A DNA stretch of 64,000 nt from Flavilitoribacter nigricans DSM 23189 = NBRC 102662 (GTDB lineage Bacteria; Bacteroidota; Bacteroidia; Chitinophagales; Saprospiraceae), in NCBI RefSeq assembly GCF_002646595.1, contig NZ_PDUD01000017.1, positions 124,001-188,000 on the forward strand, given 5' to 3'. Shown here piece after piece: positions 17,079 to 25,746 of this stretch; the stretch's first letter is position 1, and each line of letters begins with the position of its first letter. The position numbers and the translations under genes were made by a program. The notes beneath the pieces were generated by a model. It ran no database searches. It was given only the letters and a program-made list of their open reading frames with translations, and had not been told where the DNA came from.

Positions 17079-18152
17079 TTAAAAATCAAATTCCAGCTGG
17101 ATCCCCAGGCCGTCGTGTTCCCGCATCAGATTGGAAATGGAAACGCCCAGTAGGCGGACCCGATCGATCTCCTCCTGATTGTTTTCCAGTAAGTCGTGGG
17201 TGATCTGGACCAGATCGTCCAATTGGCGAACCTCCTGCTGAAAGGATCGGGAACGGGTAATGATCTTAAAATCGGAAGATTTGATCTTGATGGTGACGGT
17301 GCGACCGTAATTGTCCGCCTTAGCCATATAGGCGTGCACCACACCCGCCAGGTAGGTCAGCTTCTCTTTCATGGCGGTGATCTCCGTCAGATCTTCCTTA
17401 TAGGTCCTTTCGGCGCCGATCGACTTGCGGATGCGGTTGGGATTGACTTCCCGGTAATCATCCGCCCGGACGATGCGAAAGTAATGCCGGCCCACCTTAC
17501 CAAAGCGCCGGACGAGATCGATCTCCGTCCATTTTTTGAGATCCGCTCCGGTGAAAATGCTCATATCGTTCATTTTGCGGGCCGTCACTTTCCCGATCCC
17601 GTGGAATTTACCGATGGGCAGCTTTTCCAGAAAAGGGAGCGCCTCTCCCGGGGTGATCACCTTGATGCCGTTGGGCTTATTGATATCCGAAGCGATCTTG
17701 GCGAGGAATTTGTTGAAAGACACCCCTGCGGAGGCCGTCAGGGCCGTTTCTTCCAGGATTAGGCTACGGATCTTCTCCGCGATGATCGTTGCCGAGGGCA
17801 TATCGATCTTGTTGTCGGTGACGTCCAGATAGGCTTCATCCAGTGAAAGCGGCTCTACCAGATCGGTAAAGCGGTGAAAGATATCCCGGATCTGGCCCGA
17901 TACCTCCCGGTAAACGTCGAAACGGGATTTGACGAAGATCAGATCCGGACACATCCGTTGGGCCGTGAGACTCGGCATGGCCGAGCGGACGCCGTAACGC
18001 CGGGCTTCGTAACTGGCCGAAGCCACCACCCCCCGGTTGCCGGAGCCGCCCACCGCCACCGGCCGCCCCTGCAGGCGCGGATCATCGCGCTGCTCCACGG
18101 AAGCGTAGAAGGCGTCCATATCGATATGTATGATCTTACGTCCGGTGTACAC
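17079..18152 (-). CDS. dinB: DNA polymerase IV (Y-family translesion polymerase)
   Basis: 357 residues from a GTG start, the only start that keeps the essential RKIIHIDMDAFYASVEQ strand (catalytic Asp11). The second catalytic pair is in EPLSLDEAYLD. The helix-hairpin-helix thumb contains IGKFHGIGKVTARKM, and the little-finger domain follows with RKSIGAERTY. The C-terminus, IQLEFDF, matches the beta-clamp-binding motif QLxLF. It bypasses damaged template and is usually induced by DNA damage; no SOS box was identified. Stands alone. Confidence 0.95.
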   Translation of the reverse strand: MYTGRKIIHIDMDAFYASVEQRDDPRLQGRPVAVGGSGNRGVVASASYEARRYGVRSAMPSLTAQRMCPDLIFVKSRFDVYREVSGQIRDIFHRFTDLVEPLSLDEAYLDVTDNKIDMPSATIIAEKIRSLILEETALTASAGVSFNKFLAKIASDINKPNGIKVITPGEALPFLEKLPIGKFHGIGKVTARKMNDMSIFTGADLKKWTEIDLVRRFGKVGRHYFRIVRADDYREVNPNRIRKSIGAERTYKEDLTEITAMKEKLTYLAGVVHAYMAKADNYGRTVTIKIKSSDFKIITRSRSFQQEVRQLDDLVQITHDLLENNQEEIDRVRLLGVSISNLMREHDGLGIQLEFDF

Positions 18153-18778
18153 GGCTCCTGTTTTGGAGCGATAAAGTTACGAAGGTCGGAGGATATGCGG
18201 GTAGGTCTGTTCAGTGCAAAAAAATTACCGCAGCGTTTTTTCTATCGCCAAATGAACCATCATCAAAGAGGTAGGGGCAGGGCAACTTTTGCTTTAATAT
18301 TTGCCTTTTCGTATGCTTTTGGATCATTGAAATTGTTATTGTAATTCAAGTTTCGATACTTGAATTGTCGAGCGTAGATGGTAGAGCGTAGAGAGACTGC
18401 AAGCGTTAAAATGAGCGATTTTGCTCCATTTAAACGATAGGTAATCCCTCTACCCGCTACTCTATACTCTCAACCTATTTTACATCACAACTTAGATTAT
18501 TGTAATTGAATTTGCCATTTCACATTTTATCGTTTGAGAAACCCATAAGCCCGGCATTTTTGAAGGAGAAAGCAAGCCCGCCAAAAAGCAGTTGCCGGTT
18601 GCCCGGTAAGGATGGTCCTCCCCGGCAACCGGCAACGAAAATTGTTTTCCGATCAAAATGAACACATAATGCTCGTGGAATTACGGATACATTCGGGATA
18701 ATGATAATGGTTGTATCTACCCGCGGCCGGTAGCCGGACGTCCCATTGCGGTCCGTCGGCCAATCGCCGCGTAGTGTA
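18153..18778. other. Intergenic region carrying element A copy 2
   Basis: Apart from element A (18347-18496) no gene is seen. The rest contains a GCCGGTTGCC.../GGCAACCGGC inverted pair (around 18590-18630) of the kind found at transcript ends. Confidence 0.5.
18347..18496. mobile_element. MITE-like element A, copy 2 (uninterrupted)
   Basis: A 150-bp copy of the element at 1913. It has the same inverted ends (CAAGTTTCGA ... CACAACTTAG), the same internal hairpin GTTAAAATGAGC/GCTCCATTTAAAC and the same outer arms. It is flanked by TTATTGTAATT at 18336-18346 and 18497-18507. This 11-bp direct repeat differs from the one around copy 1, as expected of independent insertions. Confidence 0.8.
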
Positions 18779-20074
18779 CTAACGGAATCGCCAGAAGATC
18801 AGCCAGTCCCGGAAGGCATCCGAATCCGGTTCCGACTGTGTCAGGAACATCGGCCAGAGCGCCCCGCTGGTAAAGCTGGTCTGAAATTCCGGTTGGGTAT
18901 CTTTTAATAATTTGGACATGGGCTGCAGATCGGTGGGCAGCGACAGGGTATTATCGGACGGCAGACAGGACAAATGGGGGAAATCATCTTCCCCCATTGT
19001 CCCCGGACCGGCATAATGTTTCATAGAAATAGGGAAGTGTTCCAGATTCCCCAAATCGGCGGTGACCTGCTCCTCGGCCTTATCGGCCTGGAGTTCGGCG
19101 GATCGTTGCAAACTCAGGGCAAGATTGGAGGATTTCAACTGTCGGGCGACCCCTTTACAGAGATTCCCCCACCAGTTCGCTCCGATCGGCCTGGCCGCTC
19201 CGGTTCCGCCGCCCGCCTTCGCCGGCCCGTCGAAAACACCGTCTTCATTCCAGTCATAATAGGTATCTGATCCGGCAACGGCGGGCAGGGTATTACTCCC
19301 AAAGCCGCGTCCGGACAACAGATGTCCCAGATCGAAATCGGTTAACGACAACCGGCCTTCGGCGATCAGGTCTCCGAAGAGTTTCAGTGACTCTCCGGCC
19401 CGACCGCGGAAACCTTCGGTTCTACAGGTCAGAATTTGCATTCTGTCCACCTGGCCGAAAAATTGTAATTGCAGACTGATCTGCTGATCTTTCTGCAAAA
19501 AGGCGTTCACTCCGTTCACGGAGGAGAAAACCGCCCGGGCCAGGTCCTGTTGATGAAACCGGGCGTAGGCCTCATCAGCCAGCACTGCCAGTTTAAGCGC
19601 CTGTCCGGGAAGATCCGTCAGGGAATGCGGCGACAGTTCAAAGCTCAGATAATCCGAGCCCAGTTTCCAGTAGTAGATCCGGTGCAGATCAGTGGCCGGT
19701 TCTACCGATTCAATAAACAACACTTGTTCACCACAGATAATCACCACATCCAGACCGGCGGGAGAGACCATCATCCGCCCGGTGTAGGCCGTTTCGTCGC
19801 TTTGCAGCGCGTAGGTACGGTACTCCGGGTATTCGGCCTGCAGACCGGCCGACAACAATGGATCCTCCCAAACCTGGAATGCTATCTGTGTTCCTTTAGG
19901 CGTTGGCAGTAGAATCTTAACCTCTGTGGGTAGAGCGGAAAGAAGGGGGGCGTTTGCCAGATGACCGCGCAGCTCCTGAACGTCCAGATGGAACTGTTCG
20001 GACACGGGGATCTGGGCTTTACCGGCAAGACATAGCACAGCCAGTAAAAGGGCGATTGTTCCTCTTTTTCTCAT
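18779..20074 (-). CDS. Reprolysin-like (M12B-type) secreted protein without the zinc motif
   Basis: 431 residues from the ATG at 20074 (signal MRKRGTIALLLAVLCLAGKAQ). The N-domain (LPTPKGTQIAFQVWEDPLL ... EYPEYRTYALQSDE ... SPAGLDVVI) and the start of the catalytic domain (LKLAVLADEAYARFHQQD ... SSVNGVNAFLQKDQQISLQL ... LTDFDLGHLLSGRGFG) follow Bacteroidota reprolysin-like metallopeptidases closely. Where those proteins have HExxHxxGxxH, this one reads NWWGNLCKGVARQLKSSN, and no HExxH occurs anywhere. No T9SS domain follows. Probably a non-catalytic homologue or relic. Confidence 0.65.
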   Translation of the reverse strand: MRKRGTIALLLAVLCLAGKAQIPVSEQFHLDVQELRGHLANAPLLSALPTEVKILLPTPKGTQIAFQVWEDPLLSAGLQAEYPEYRTYALQSDETAYTGRMMVSPAGLDVVIICGEQVLFIESVEPATDLHRIYYWKLGSDYLSFELSPHSLTDLPGQALKLAVLADEAYARFHQQDLARAVFSSVNGVNAFLQKDQQISLQLQFFGQVDRMQILTCRTEGFRGRAGESLKLFGDLIAEGRLSLTDFDLGHLLSGRGFGSNTLPAVAGSDTYYDWNEDGVFDGPAKAGGGTGAARPIGANWWGNLCKGVARQLKSSNLALSLQRSAELQADKAEEQVTADLGNLEHFPISMKHYAGPGTMGEDDFPHLSCLPSDNTLSLPTDLQPMSKLLKDTQPEFQTSFTSGALWPMFLTQSEPDSDAFRDWLIFWRFR

Positions 20075-20707
20075 AGTATGTGAATTCTGTAGAAAGTGCC
20101 TCTCGCTCAATGCCTCTCAAAACTCCGAGCGATGGTAAAAATGTTTTTGTGTTTTCTCAAAAAGCTCTGAATACAATGGGTAGTTGTGTGTTTTCTCGTA
20201 AAAGTCAATACCAGGATCTTATCGATCTGCGGACTTTCCGGCGGCAGTAAAGAGGAACAAAAGAATAGCAATTAAAAATCGATGTAATTTTTCCCTCAAT
20301 CATTTCAACACCGAAGCATTGATCATGGAAACCGCAATCCGGGATTTCCGCATTTCGAAGCTAATCTTATACTCGTTGGCAAATTAGCCCGGGCTCAGCC
20401 CGTAGCTTCGTTTTTGTATAGTTCAGAAACAATCATAAGGAATGATAATCAGCAATTGCTAGTGCATAAGCACAGGGAAGTAACAGTATATATTCATGGA
20501 GGCCATAAAAATAGTATCTAAAGCTGTACTAACCAAATTTTTGGCCAACTTTAGGTGAAGTAATTATCAAAAAACGGTAGGTAAATGGAATTAAACGGTA
20601 GGTTTTTTAAATTAAACGGTCAAAAAAGTGATTTTGCGGCAGTTGTTGGCGGGTGAACGGTTTGAGCCCGGCAGCAGCAAACCGCCGCTCCTCATCACTA
20701 TTTTGAT
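20075..20707. other. Gene-free region with phased repeats and hairpins
   Basis: No gene is recognised. A CGAAGCTA/TAGCTTCG pair brackets a CGGGCT-AGCCCG hairpin around 20355-20410, followed by TTTTTG, which resembles a plus-strand terminator. Three AAACGGT repeats at 21-bp spacing lie at 20572-20621. Confidence 0.5.
20572..20621. promoter_or_regulatory. Three direct repeats phased at 21 bp
   Basis: AAACGGTAGGT at 20572-20582, the same at 20593-20603, and AAACGGTC at 20614-20621. Starts are exactly 21 bp apart, two helical turns, which places all copies on the same DNA face. The AT-rich spacers differ. This is the geometry of a cooperative protein-binding site. Its target gene is not clear: the reprolysin-like gene starts ~500 bp away. 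Confidence 0.4.
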
Positions 20708-21094
20708 CTATTCCTCGTCATCGCCCTCACTTTTCAGCTCGCGCTCCAGTACTTCCATCATAACGTACTCGATGGATTCCTCCAGAGTGGGGATGATCGT
20801 CAGTACCGTGTTCAATCGGGAGATCTGGATCAGTTTCTGTACGCTCGGATGGTCAATACCGGTCAGAACGAAAGAACCAAGGCTCTTCCACAGGCGGTTG
20901 GCTGTCAAAATGGCACTGAGGCCGGAGGAATCGACAAACTTGACGTTCGTCAGATTGAAGATCAGGTTCTGTACGCCCTCGTTGGACAGTACCACAAACT
21001 TGGATTTGAGATCCGGAGCGAGGATAGAATTCAGGTTTTCCTCATCCAGGGTAAATATGCTGTAGTTATCGTGCTGATCAACCGTATATTTCAT
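20708..21094 (-). CDS. STAS-domain protein (anti-sigma-factor-antagonist type)
   Basis: 128 residues. The ATG at 21094 is chosen over an upstream start at 21145 because a GAAGGA ribosome site lies just before it and the STAS strand begins at once (MKYTVDQHDNYSIFTL). The phosphorylatable serine motif is VKFVDSSGLSAIL (Ser56/Ser57), as in SpoIIAA-type antagonists. The C-terminus is strongly acidic (ELKSEGDDEE). No anti-sigma kinase is adjacent, so its partner is encoded elsewhere. Divergent from clpC. Confidence 0.85.
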   Translation of the reverse strand: MKYTVDQHDNYSIFTLDEENLNSILAPDLKSKFVVLSNEGVQNLIFNLTNVKFVDSSGLSAILTANRLWKSLGSFVLTGIDHPSVQKLIQISRLNTVLTIIPTLEESIEYVMMEVLERELKSEGDDEE

Positions 21095-21520
21095 AAAGAG
21101 TCCTTCTTTTAAAAAGCAATACGCAAAAGTATCAATTCTACTCAATCTTACCTAATCAAAAGGTCGATTCTTGCAAAGCTAAAAAATTTAAACATTGCCC
21201 ACCATTATGGTGTTATATAGGTCCCGTACACAGGAAGGAAGTTAGGTATATCTGCCAAAAGAGGTTTTCCAAAAAAAATTATTGTGCCATAATGGTGCGC
21301 CTCACCATTTTATTTCTGCCAAAATGTGCTTTTTTGGCAGAAAAATTTTCCTGGCACAATTTTTTCAATGGAATAAGTTCAATACCACATTTTTCTCTCC
21401 TGAAAATACCCTAAAGCCGCTAACTTACTTTTTTGCAACTTCAGGTCGGTAAGTGTTGTATACTTAATTAATTAGTACTATTATTGTTTAGCGGAACCAT
21501 TCCGATCAAAGCTGAATACA
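21095..21520. other. Divergent STAS/clpC intergenic region
   Basis: About 430 bp without a gene. It contains CACCATTATGGTG at 21200-21212, and the three-way inverted repeat at 21272-21366 listed separately. Confidence 0.6.
21272..21366. promoter_or_regulatory. Nested inverted repeats upstream of clpC (three-way junction)
   Basis: An outer stem (…TTGTGCC ending 21288 with GGCACAA… from 21353) encloses two further hairpins: AATGGTG/CACCATT (21291-21309) and TTTCTGCCAAAA/TTTTGGCAGAAA (21313-21343). Together they can fold as a three-way junction in either DNA or RNA. The motifs recur nearby (CACCATTATGGTG at 21200, CTGCCAAAA at 21252). It could be a leader structure or an operator for clpC, whose start is 155 bp downstream. 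A decayed MITE is the alternative. Confidence 0.45.
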
Positions 21521-24085
21521 ATGAACATGGATAATAAAAGATTTTCGCCCAAAGTTAAAAAGGTCATTACCAAAAGTCGGGACGAGGCCGTGCGCCTGGG
21601 CCACGATTTTATTGGTACGGAGCACCTGTTACTTGGTATTCTGATTGACCGGGACAGTCTGGCAATGAAGGTTTTAGAATCACTGGATGTGGACGCTTCC
21701 GAGCTGAAGCAGACCGTGGAGGAATCCATCCAGCAGAAGAGTCCCAGCAGCACCGGGCTGAGTATCGGTGACCTCCCCCTCAACAAGCAGGTGGAGAAGA
21801 TACTAAAGGTGACCTTTCTCGAAGCCAAAATGCTGAAAAACGAAGAGGTGAGCCCGGAACACGTTATGCTTTCTATCCTGAAACATAAAGAGAACCCGGC
21901 TTCCAAAATACTGAACCAGTTCGACGTGGATTACGACATCTACAAAGCCGAACTGGAATACGTGCGCCAGGAGCAGGACTTTGCGTCCAACTCCAGCACT
22001 GAACCCTACGCCCAGGCTCCCGATCAGGACGAGCCCTACGACGAGGAAGAAGGACAGGGCGGACGTTACCAACAGCGCAAAGGTGCTACCAAATCCCGTA
22101 CCCCGGTACTGGACAATTTCGGTAGAGATATCACCAAGCTGGCGGAGGAAAGCAAACTGGATCCGATCATCGGTCGGGAGAATGAGATCGAACGCGTATC
22201 TCAGATCCTGAGCCGCCGGAAAAAGAACAACCCGATCCTCATCGGTGAACCGGGTGTGGGTAAAACAGCGATCGTGGAGGGCCTCGCCCTGCGGATCGTA
22301 CAGAAGAAAGTATCCCGTACCCTGTTCAACAAACGGATCGTTATGCTGGACCTGGCTGCCCTGGTTGCCGGTACCAAATACCGCGGTCAGTTCGAAGAGC
22401 GGATGAAAGCGATCATGAACGAGCTGGAGAAATCCCGCGACGTGATCCTCTTTATCGATGAGATCCACACGATCGTCGGCGCCGGTGGCGCTACCGGATC
22501 ACTGGATGCTTCCAACATCTTCAAACCGGCTCTGGCCCGGGGAGAACTGCAATGTATCGGTGCTTCCACCCTGGATGAGTACCGCCAGCATATTGAAAAA
22601 GACGGTGCGCTCGATCGCCGCTTCCAGAAAGTGATGGTCGATCCGCCAAGTGCCGAAGAGGCCATTCACATCCTGAACAACATCAAGCCTAAATACGAGG
22701 AGTTCCACAATGTGAATTACTCCGACGAGGCCATCAATGCCTGTGTCAAGCTGAGTGACCGTTATATTACCGATCGCTTCCTGCCGGACAAGGCCATCGA
22801 TGTACTGGATGAGGTAGGTGCCCGCGTGCACCTGAAAAACATTCACGTACCGGAGCATATCGAAGAACTGGAAAAACGGATCGAAGAGCTCAAGGAGCAA
22901 AAGAACCAGTCCGTCAAAAACCAGCAATACGAGCAGGCCGCCGAGTTGCGCGATCAGGAATCCAAACTGAGCCGCCAGCTGGAGTTTGCCAAAGTGCAAT
23001 GGGAAGAGGAAGCGAAGACCAAGCGCTACCCCGTAGAAGAAGAGAACATCGCCGAAGTAGTTTCTATGATGACCGGGATTCCCGTGAAGCGGGTGGCCCA
23101 GAGTGAGAGTAAGAAACTCATCGGTATGGAGAAAGATATTCAGAAGGTCATTATCGGCCAGAATGAAGCCATCACCAAGATCACGAAAGCGATCCAGCGG
23201 AACCGGGTTGGTCTGAAAGACCCGTCCAAGCCGATCGGTTCCTTCATCTTCCTCGGTCCTACCGGGGTGGGTAAAACGGAACTGGCCAAAGCCCTGGCCC
23301 GCTATCTGTTCGACTCCGATGATGCGCTCATCCGGATCGATATGAGTGAATACATGGAGAAATTCTCCGTGAGCCGTCTGATCGGTGCGCCTCCGGGCTA
23401 CGTCGGTTACGAAGAAGGTGGCCAGTTGACGGAAAAAGTACGCCGCAAGCCTTACTCTGTAGTACTGCTGGATGAGATCGAAAAGGCACACCCTGATGTG
23501 TACAACATCCTGCTGCAGGTACTGGATGACGGTCAGCTGACCGACGGTCTGGGACGCAAGGTAGACTTCAAGAATACTTTGATCATCATGACCTCCAACA
23601 TTGGTGTTCGCCAGCTGAAAGATTTCGGACAAGGTGTCGGTTTTGCCACCCAGGCCCGTCAGCAGGCAGCCGAGGACCACTCTAAAGGAGTGATCCAGAA
23701 TGCACTGAAACGGACCTTCTCGCCGGAATTCCTTAACCGTATCGACGACGTGGTGATCTTCAACAGCCTGGGTCAGGACGAGATCTTCCGCATCATCGAT
23801 ATTACCCTCACCGACCTGCACAAACGTCTGGACGGAATGGGGTACTCACTGGTACTGACGGAAGAAGCGAAGAAGTTCGTAGCCGAGAAAGGTTTCGATC
23901 CGCAGTTCGGTGCGCGTCCGCTCCACCGGGCCATCCAGAAATATCTGGAAGACCCGCTGGCCGAGTTCATTCTGAACGAAAATCTAGAGGAAGGCTCGGT
24001 AATGGAGGCTGAATTGGCCAAAGATGGAGAATCTTTAGTGATCCAGCTGGCTAAGAAGGTCAAAACTGACGACGTTAAGAAATAA
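21521..24085 (+). CDS. clpC: Clp protease ATP-binding subunit ClpC
   Basis: 854 residues. In order: two Clp_N repeats (1-150), an acidic linker, the first AAA+ module (Walker A GEPGVGKT near 242, Walker [11 protein letters not shown]), a UVR/M-domain coiled coil (~445-490), the second AAA+ module (GPTGVGKT near 579, [12 protein letters not shown]), and a C-terminal D2-small domain. This is the ClpC arrangement, short M-domain plus Clp_N. It unfolds substrates for ClpP and acts in protein quality control. A second ATG is two codons in. A terminator follows at 24105. Confidence 0.96.
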   Translation: MNMDNKRFSPKVKKVITKSRDEAVRLGHDFIGTEHLLLGILIDRDSLAMKVLESLDVDASELKQTVEESIQQKSPSSTGLSIGDLPLNKQVEKILKVTFLEAKMLKNEEVSPEHVMLSILKHKENPASKILNQFDVDYDIYKAELEYVRQEQDFASNSSTEPYAQAPDQDEPYDEEEGQGGRYQQRKGATKSRTPVLDNFGRDITKLAEESKLDPIIGRENEIERVSQILSRRKKNNPILIGEPGVGKTAIVEGLALRIVQKKVSRTLFNKRIVMLDLAALVAGTKYRGQFEERMKAIMNELEKSRDVILFIDEIHTIVGAGGATGSLDASNIFKPALARGELQCIGASTLDEYRQHIEKDGALDRRFQKVMVDPPSAEEAIHILNNIKPKYEEFHNVNYSDEAINACVKLSDRYITDRFLPDKAIDVLDEVGARVHLKNIHVPEHIEELEKRIEELKEQKNQSVKNQQYEQAAELRDQESKLSRQLEFAKVQWEEEAKTKRYPVEEENIAEVVSMMTGIPVKRVAQSESKKLIGMEKDIQKVIIGQNEAITKITKAIQRNRVGLKDPSKPIGSFIFLGPTGVGKTELAKALARYLFDSDDALIRIDMSEYMEKFSVSRLIGAPPGYVGYEEGGQLTEKVRRKPYSVVLLDEIEKAHPDVYNILLQVLDDGQLTDGLGRKVDFKNTLIIMTSNIGVRQLKDFGQGVGFATQARQQAAEDHSKGVIQNALKRTFSPEFLNRIDDVVIFNSLGQDEIFRIIDITLTDLHKRLDGMGYSLVLTEEAKKFVAEKGFDPQFGARPLHRAIQKYLEDPLAEFILNENLEEGSVMEAELAKDGESLVIQLAKKVKTDDVKK

Positions 24086-24104
24086 TTGATATATTTGTAA
24101 AAAT

Positions 24105-24142
24105 AAGTACACCCGTCGGTTCGATGGGTGTACTTCTGTTTT
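24105..24142 (+). terminator. Terminator of clpC
   Basis: AAGTACACCC at 24105-24114 pairs with GGGTGTACTT at 24126-24135 and is followed by CTGTTTT. It separates clpC from infC. Confidence 0.85.
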
Positions 24143-24196
24143 ATCGCCACGCTTAAAACCCTTTAAAAAACAGGGAGTTGGCGTAAAATGGAACTT

Positions 24197-24222
24197 TTGA
24201 CCCTGGAAAGGGATTATATTTA
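24197..24222 (+). promoter_or_regulatory. Possible infC promoter
   Basis: TTTG at 24197 and TATATTTA near 24215 approximate the Bacteroidota -33/-7 pair (TTTG, TAnnTTTG), with the infC start 40 bp downstream. The match is imperfect. Confidence 0.3.
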
Positions 24223-24255
24223 TATAAACTAATTTGTTAATCAAAAAAAACACGT

Positions 24256-24849
24256 TTGGCAAGGAGATACAATCGTAATTTTCAAAGAAAAAATGATCCA
24301 AAAGATCAATACAGAACCAACGAACAGATCCGGGTTCCCGAAGTAAGATTAGTAGGTGATAACCTGGGAGCTCTCAGCGATACCGTTGGTCAAACCATAG
24401 AATCAGACATCTACCCTACCCGGAGAGTAAGAGAATGGGCGGAAAGAATGGGACTCGACGTAGTCGAGATCGCCGCCACCGCCAAACCTCCCGTAGTCCG
24501 CATTATTGACTACAACAAATTCCTCTACGAAAAGAAAAAGAAGGAGAAAGAGATCAAGGCCAAGGCTGCCAAGACGGTTGTCAAAGAGATCCGTTTCGGG
24601 CCCAATACCGATGATCACGACTTCGAATTCAAACTGCGTCACGCACGTGGCTTCCTCGAAGACGGTGCCAAAGTGAAGGCCTACGTTCATTTTCGTGGCC
24701 GTACCATTGTTTTCAAAGACCGTGGTGAACTCTTGCTGCTGCGCTTTCTCAAAGAATTGGAAGATGTAGGAGCTGCCGAAGCGCTGCCGAAAATGGAAGG
24801 ACGCCGGATGATCGTCATTATCTCGCCGAAGAAAGCGAAGAAATCATAA
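24256..24849 (+). CDS. infC: Translation initiation factor IF-3, TTG start
   Basis: 197 residues. The N-domain ([20 protein letters not shown]), lysine-rich linker helix ([23 protein letters not shown]) and C-domain ([16 protein letters not shown]) are complete. In frame, a TAA stop lies at 24238 and the only standard start before the conserved N-terminus is TTG at 24256, with no ATG or GTG. Rare starts on infC are known elsewhere (AUU in E. coli) because IF-3 rejects them, giving autoregulation; the same logic probably applies here (inference). IF-3 binds the 30S subunit and proofreads initiation. First gene of infC-rpmI-rplT. Confidence 0.95.
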   Translation: MARRYNRNFQRKNDPKDQYRTNEQIRVPEVRLVGDNLGALSDTVGQTIESDIYPTRRVREWAERMGLDVVEIAATAKPPVVRIIDYNKFLYEKKKKEKEIKAKAAKTVVKEIRFGPNTDDHDFEFKLRHARGFLEDGAKVKAYVHFRGRTIVFKDRGELLLLRFLKELEDVGAAEALPKMEGRRMIVIISPKKAKKS

Positions 24850-24852
24850 GCT

Positions 24853-24932
24853 GATCGATTGATGATCCGATGATTTGATTAATCTGTATCCTAATCGAAT
24901 AATTGCTTCATCGCATCATCCAATAATCAAAT
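24853..24932. repeat. 8-bp-period palindromic array, copy 2
   Basis: The left arm reads GATCGATT, GATGATCC, GATGATTT, GATTAATC. The right arm in complement reads GATTATTG, GATGATGC, GATGAAGC, AATTATTC, GATTAG. The period is 8 bp in both arms, in inverted orientation. It starts 4 bp after the infC stop and ends just before the rpmI promoter, so it may act as a hairpin terminator or stabiliser. Confidence 0.6.
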
Positions 24933-24940
24933 TATTTCCC

Positions 24941-24948
24941 TATCTTTG
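24941..24948 (+). promoter_or_regulatory. Promoter -7 box of rpmI-rplT
   Basis: TATCTTTG is a perfect match to TAnnTTTG. It is 27 bp upstream of the rpmI start and would allow rpmI-rplT transcription independent of infC. No good -33 TTG is seen. Confidence 0.6.
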
Positions 24949-24974
24949 CAGTCCTTTTTAAAAAAATTGGAATT

Positions 24975-25172
24975 ATGCCTAAGATGAAAACGCATTCCAG
25001 TGCCAAGAAACGTTTCAAGGTAACTGGATCAGGAAAGGTTAAGCGCTTCCAGGCTAAGACCTCGCACATGATGCGCAATAAGAGCAAGAAAGCCAAATTG
25101 CGCCTGCGGGATGCAACCACTGTAAGCCCTGCTGATGAAGCTCGGGTATTACGTATGCTTTGCAAGAAGTAA
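24975..25172 (+). CDS. rpmI: 50S ribosomal protein L35
   Basis: 65 residues, highly basic, starting [24 protein letters not shown], which is the L35 signature. It has normal full length. It sits in the usual infC-rpmI-rplT order and binds 23S rRNA in the large subunit. Confidence 0.97.
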   Translation: MPKMKTHSSAKKRFKVTGSGKVKRFQAKTSHMMRNKSKKAKLRLRDATTVSPADEARVLRMLCKK

Positions 25173-25264
25173 GCTTAGCACCATTTATTAATCACTATTT
25201 TTAACGAGAATGCAGGTAAAAGCGTCCGAAGCCGGATCCCTGTATTGCACTAAAATGTAGTTTT

Positions 25265-25609
25265 ATGCCTCGTTCAGTAAACGCAGTTGCGTCCAGAAGA
25301 AGACGCAAAAAGATCTTAAAAGCGGCCAGAGGTTATTTTGGCGCTCGTAGCAATGTCTACACCGTAGCCAAAAATGCCGTTGAGAAAGGCCTTCAGTATG
25401 CCTACCGCGACCGCAAAAACAAGAAAAGAGCATTTCGGTCTTTGTGGATAGCCCGTATCAACGCCGGCGCACGCCAGCACGGAATGTCCTACTCCCGCTT
25501 CATGCACGCTTTGTCGAACAGCGGGATTGATCTGAACCGCAAAGTACTGGCTGATCTGGCCATGAACAATCCGGAGACGTTCAAATCCATCGTGGATTCA
25601 GTTCGTTAA
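25265..25609 (+). CDS. rplT: 50S ribosomal protein L20
   Basis: 114 residues, full length. Typical motifs are [51 protein letters not shown] and [21 protein letters not shown]20 is needed early in 50S assembly and in many bacteria represses its own operon through leader RNA. The 92-bp gap to rpmI has no obvious pseudoknot that can be judged by eye. A strong terminator follows. Confidence 0.97.
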   Translation: MPRSVNAVASRRRRKKILKAARGYFGARSNVYTVAKNAVEKGLQYAYRDRKNKKRAFRSLWIARINAGARQHGMSYSRFMHALSNSGIDLNRKVLADLAMNNPETFKSIVDSVR

Positions 25610-25636
25610 GATCGATTCAAAATAAGAACCAAAAAA

Positions 25637-25671
25637 AACCGCTGGCCTGCAACAGGTCAGCGGTTTTTTTG
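25637..25671 (+). terminator. Terminator of infC-rpmI-rplT
   Basis: AACCGCTG(G)CCTG, loop CAA, CAGG(T)CAGCGGTT, followed by seven T in all. Confidence 0.93.
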
Positions 25672-25746
25672 TTTTGTGCTTATAATGTTGACCGGCAAGA
25701 GACCGTTTCTTAAGTTTTTTCATGCTGAAAACCGAATCCTTAAAAC

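Noticed and set aside
20628-21065. 145-codon plus-strand frame
   Set aside because: Antisense of the STAS gene, with low-complexity Ser/Arg composition.
22499-23821. 440-codon frame on the minus strand
   Set aside because: Antisense shadow of clpC, whose product is conserved along its full length.
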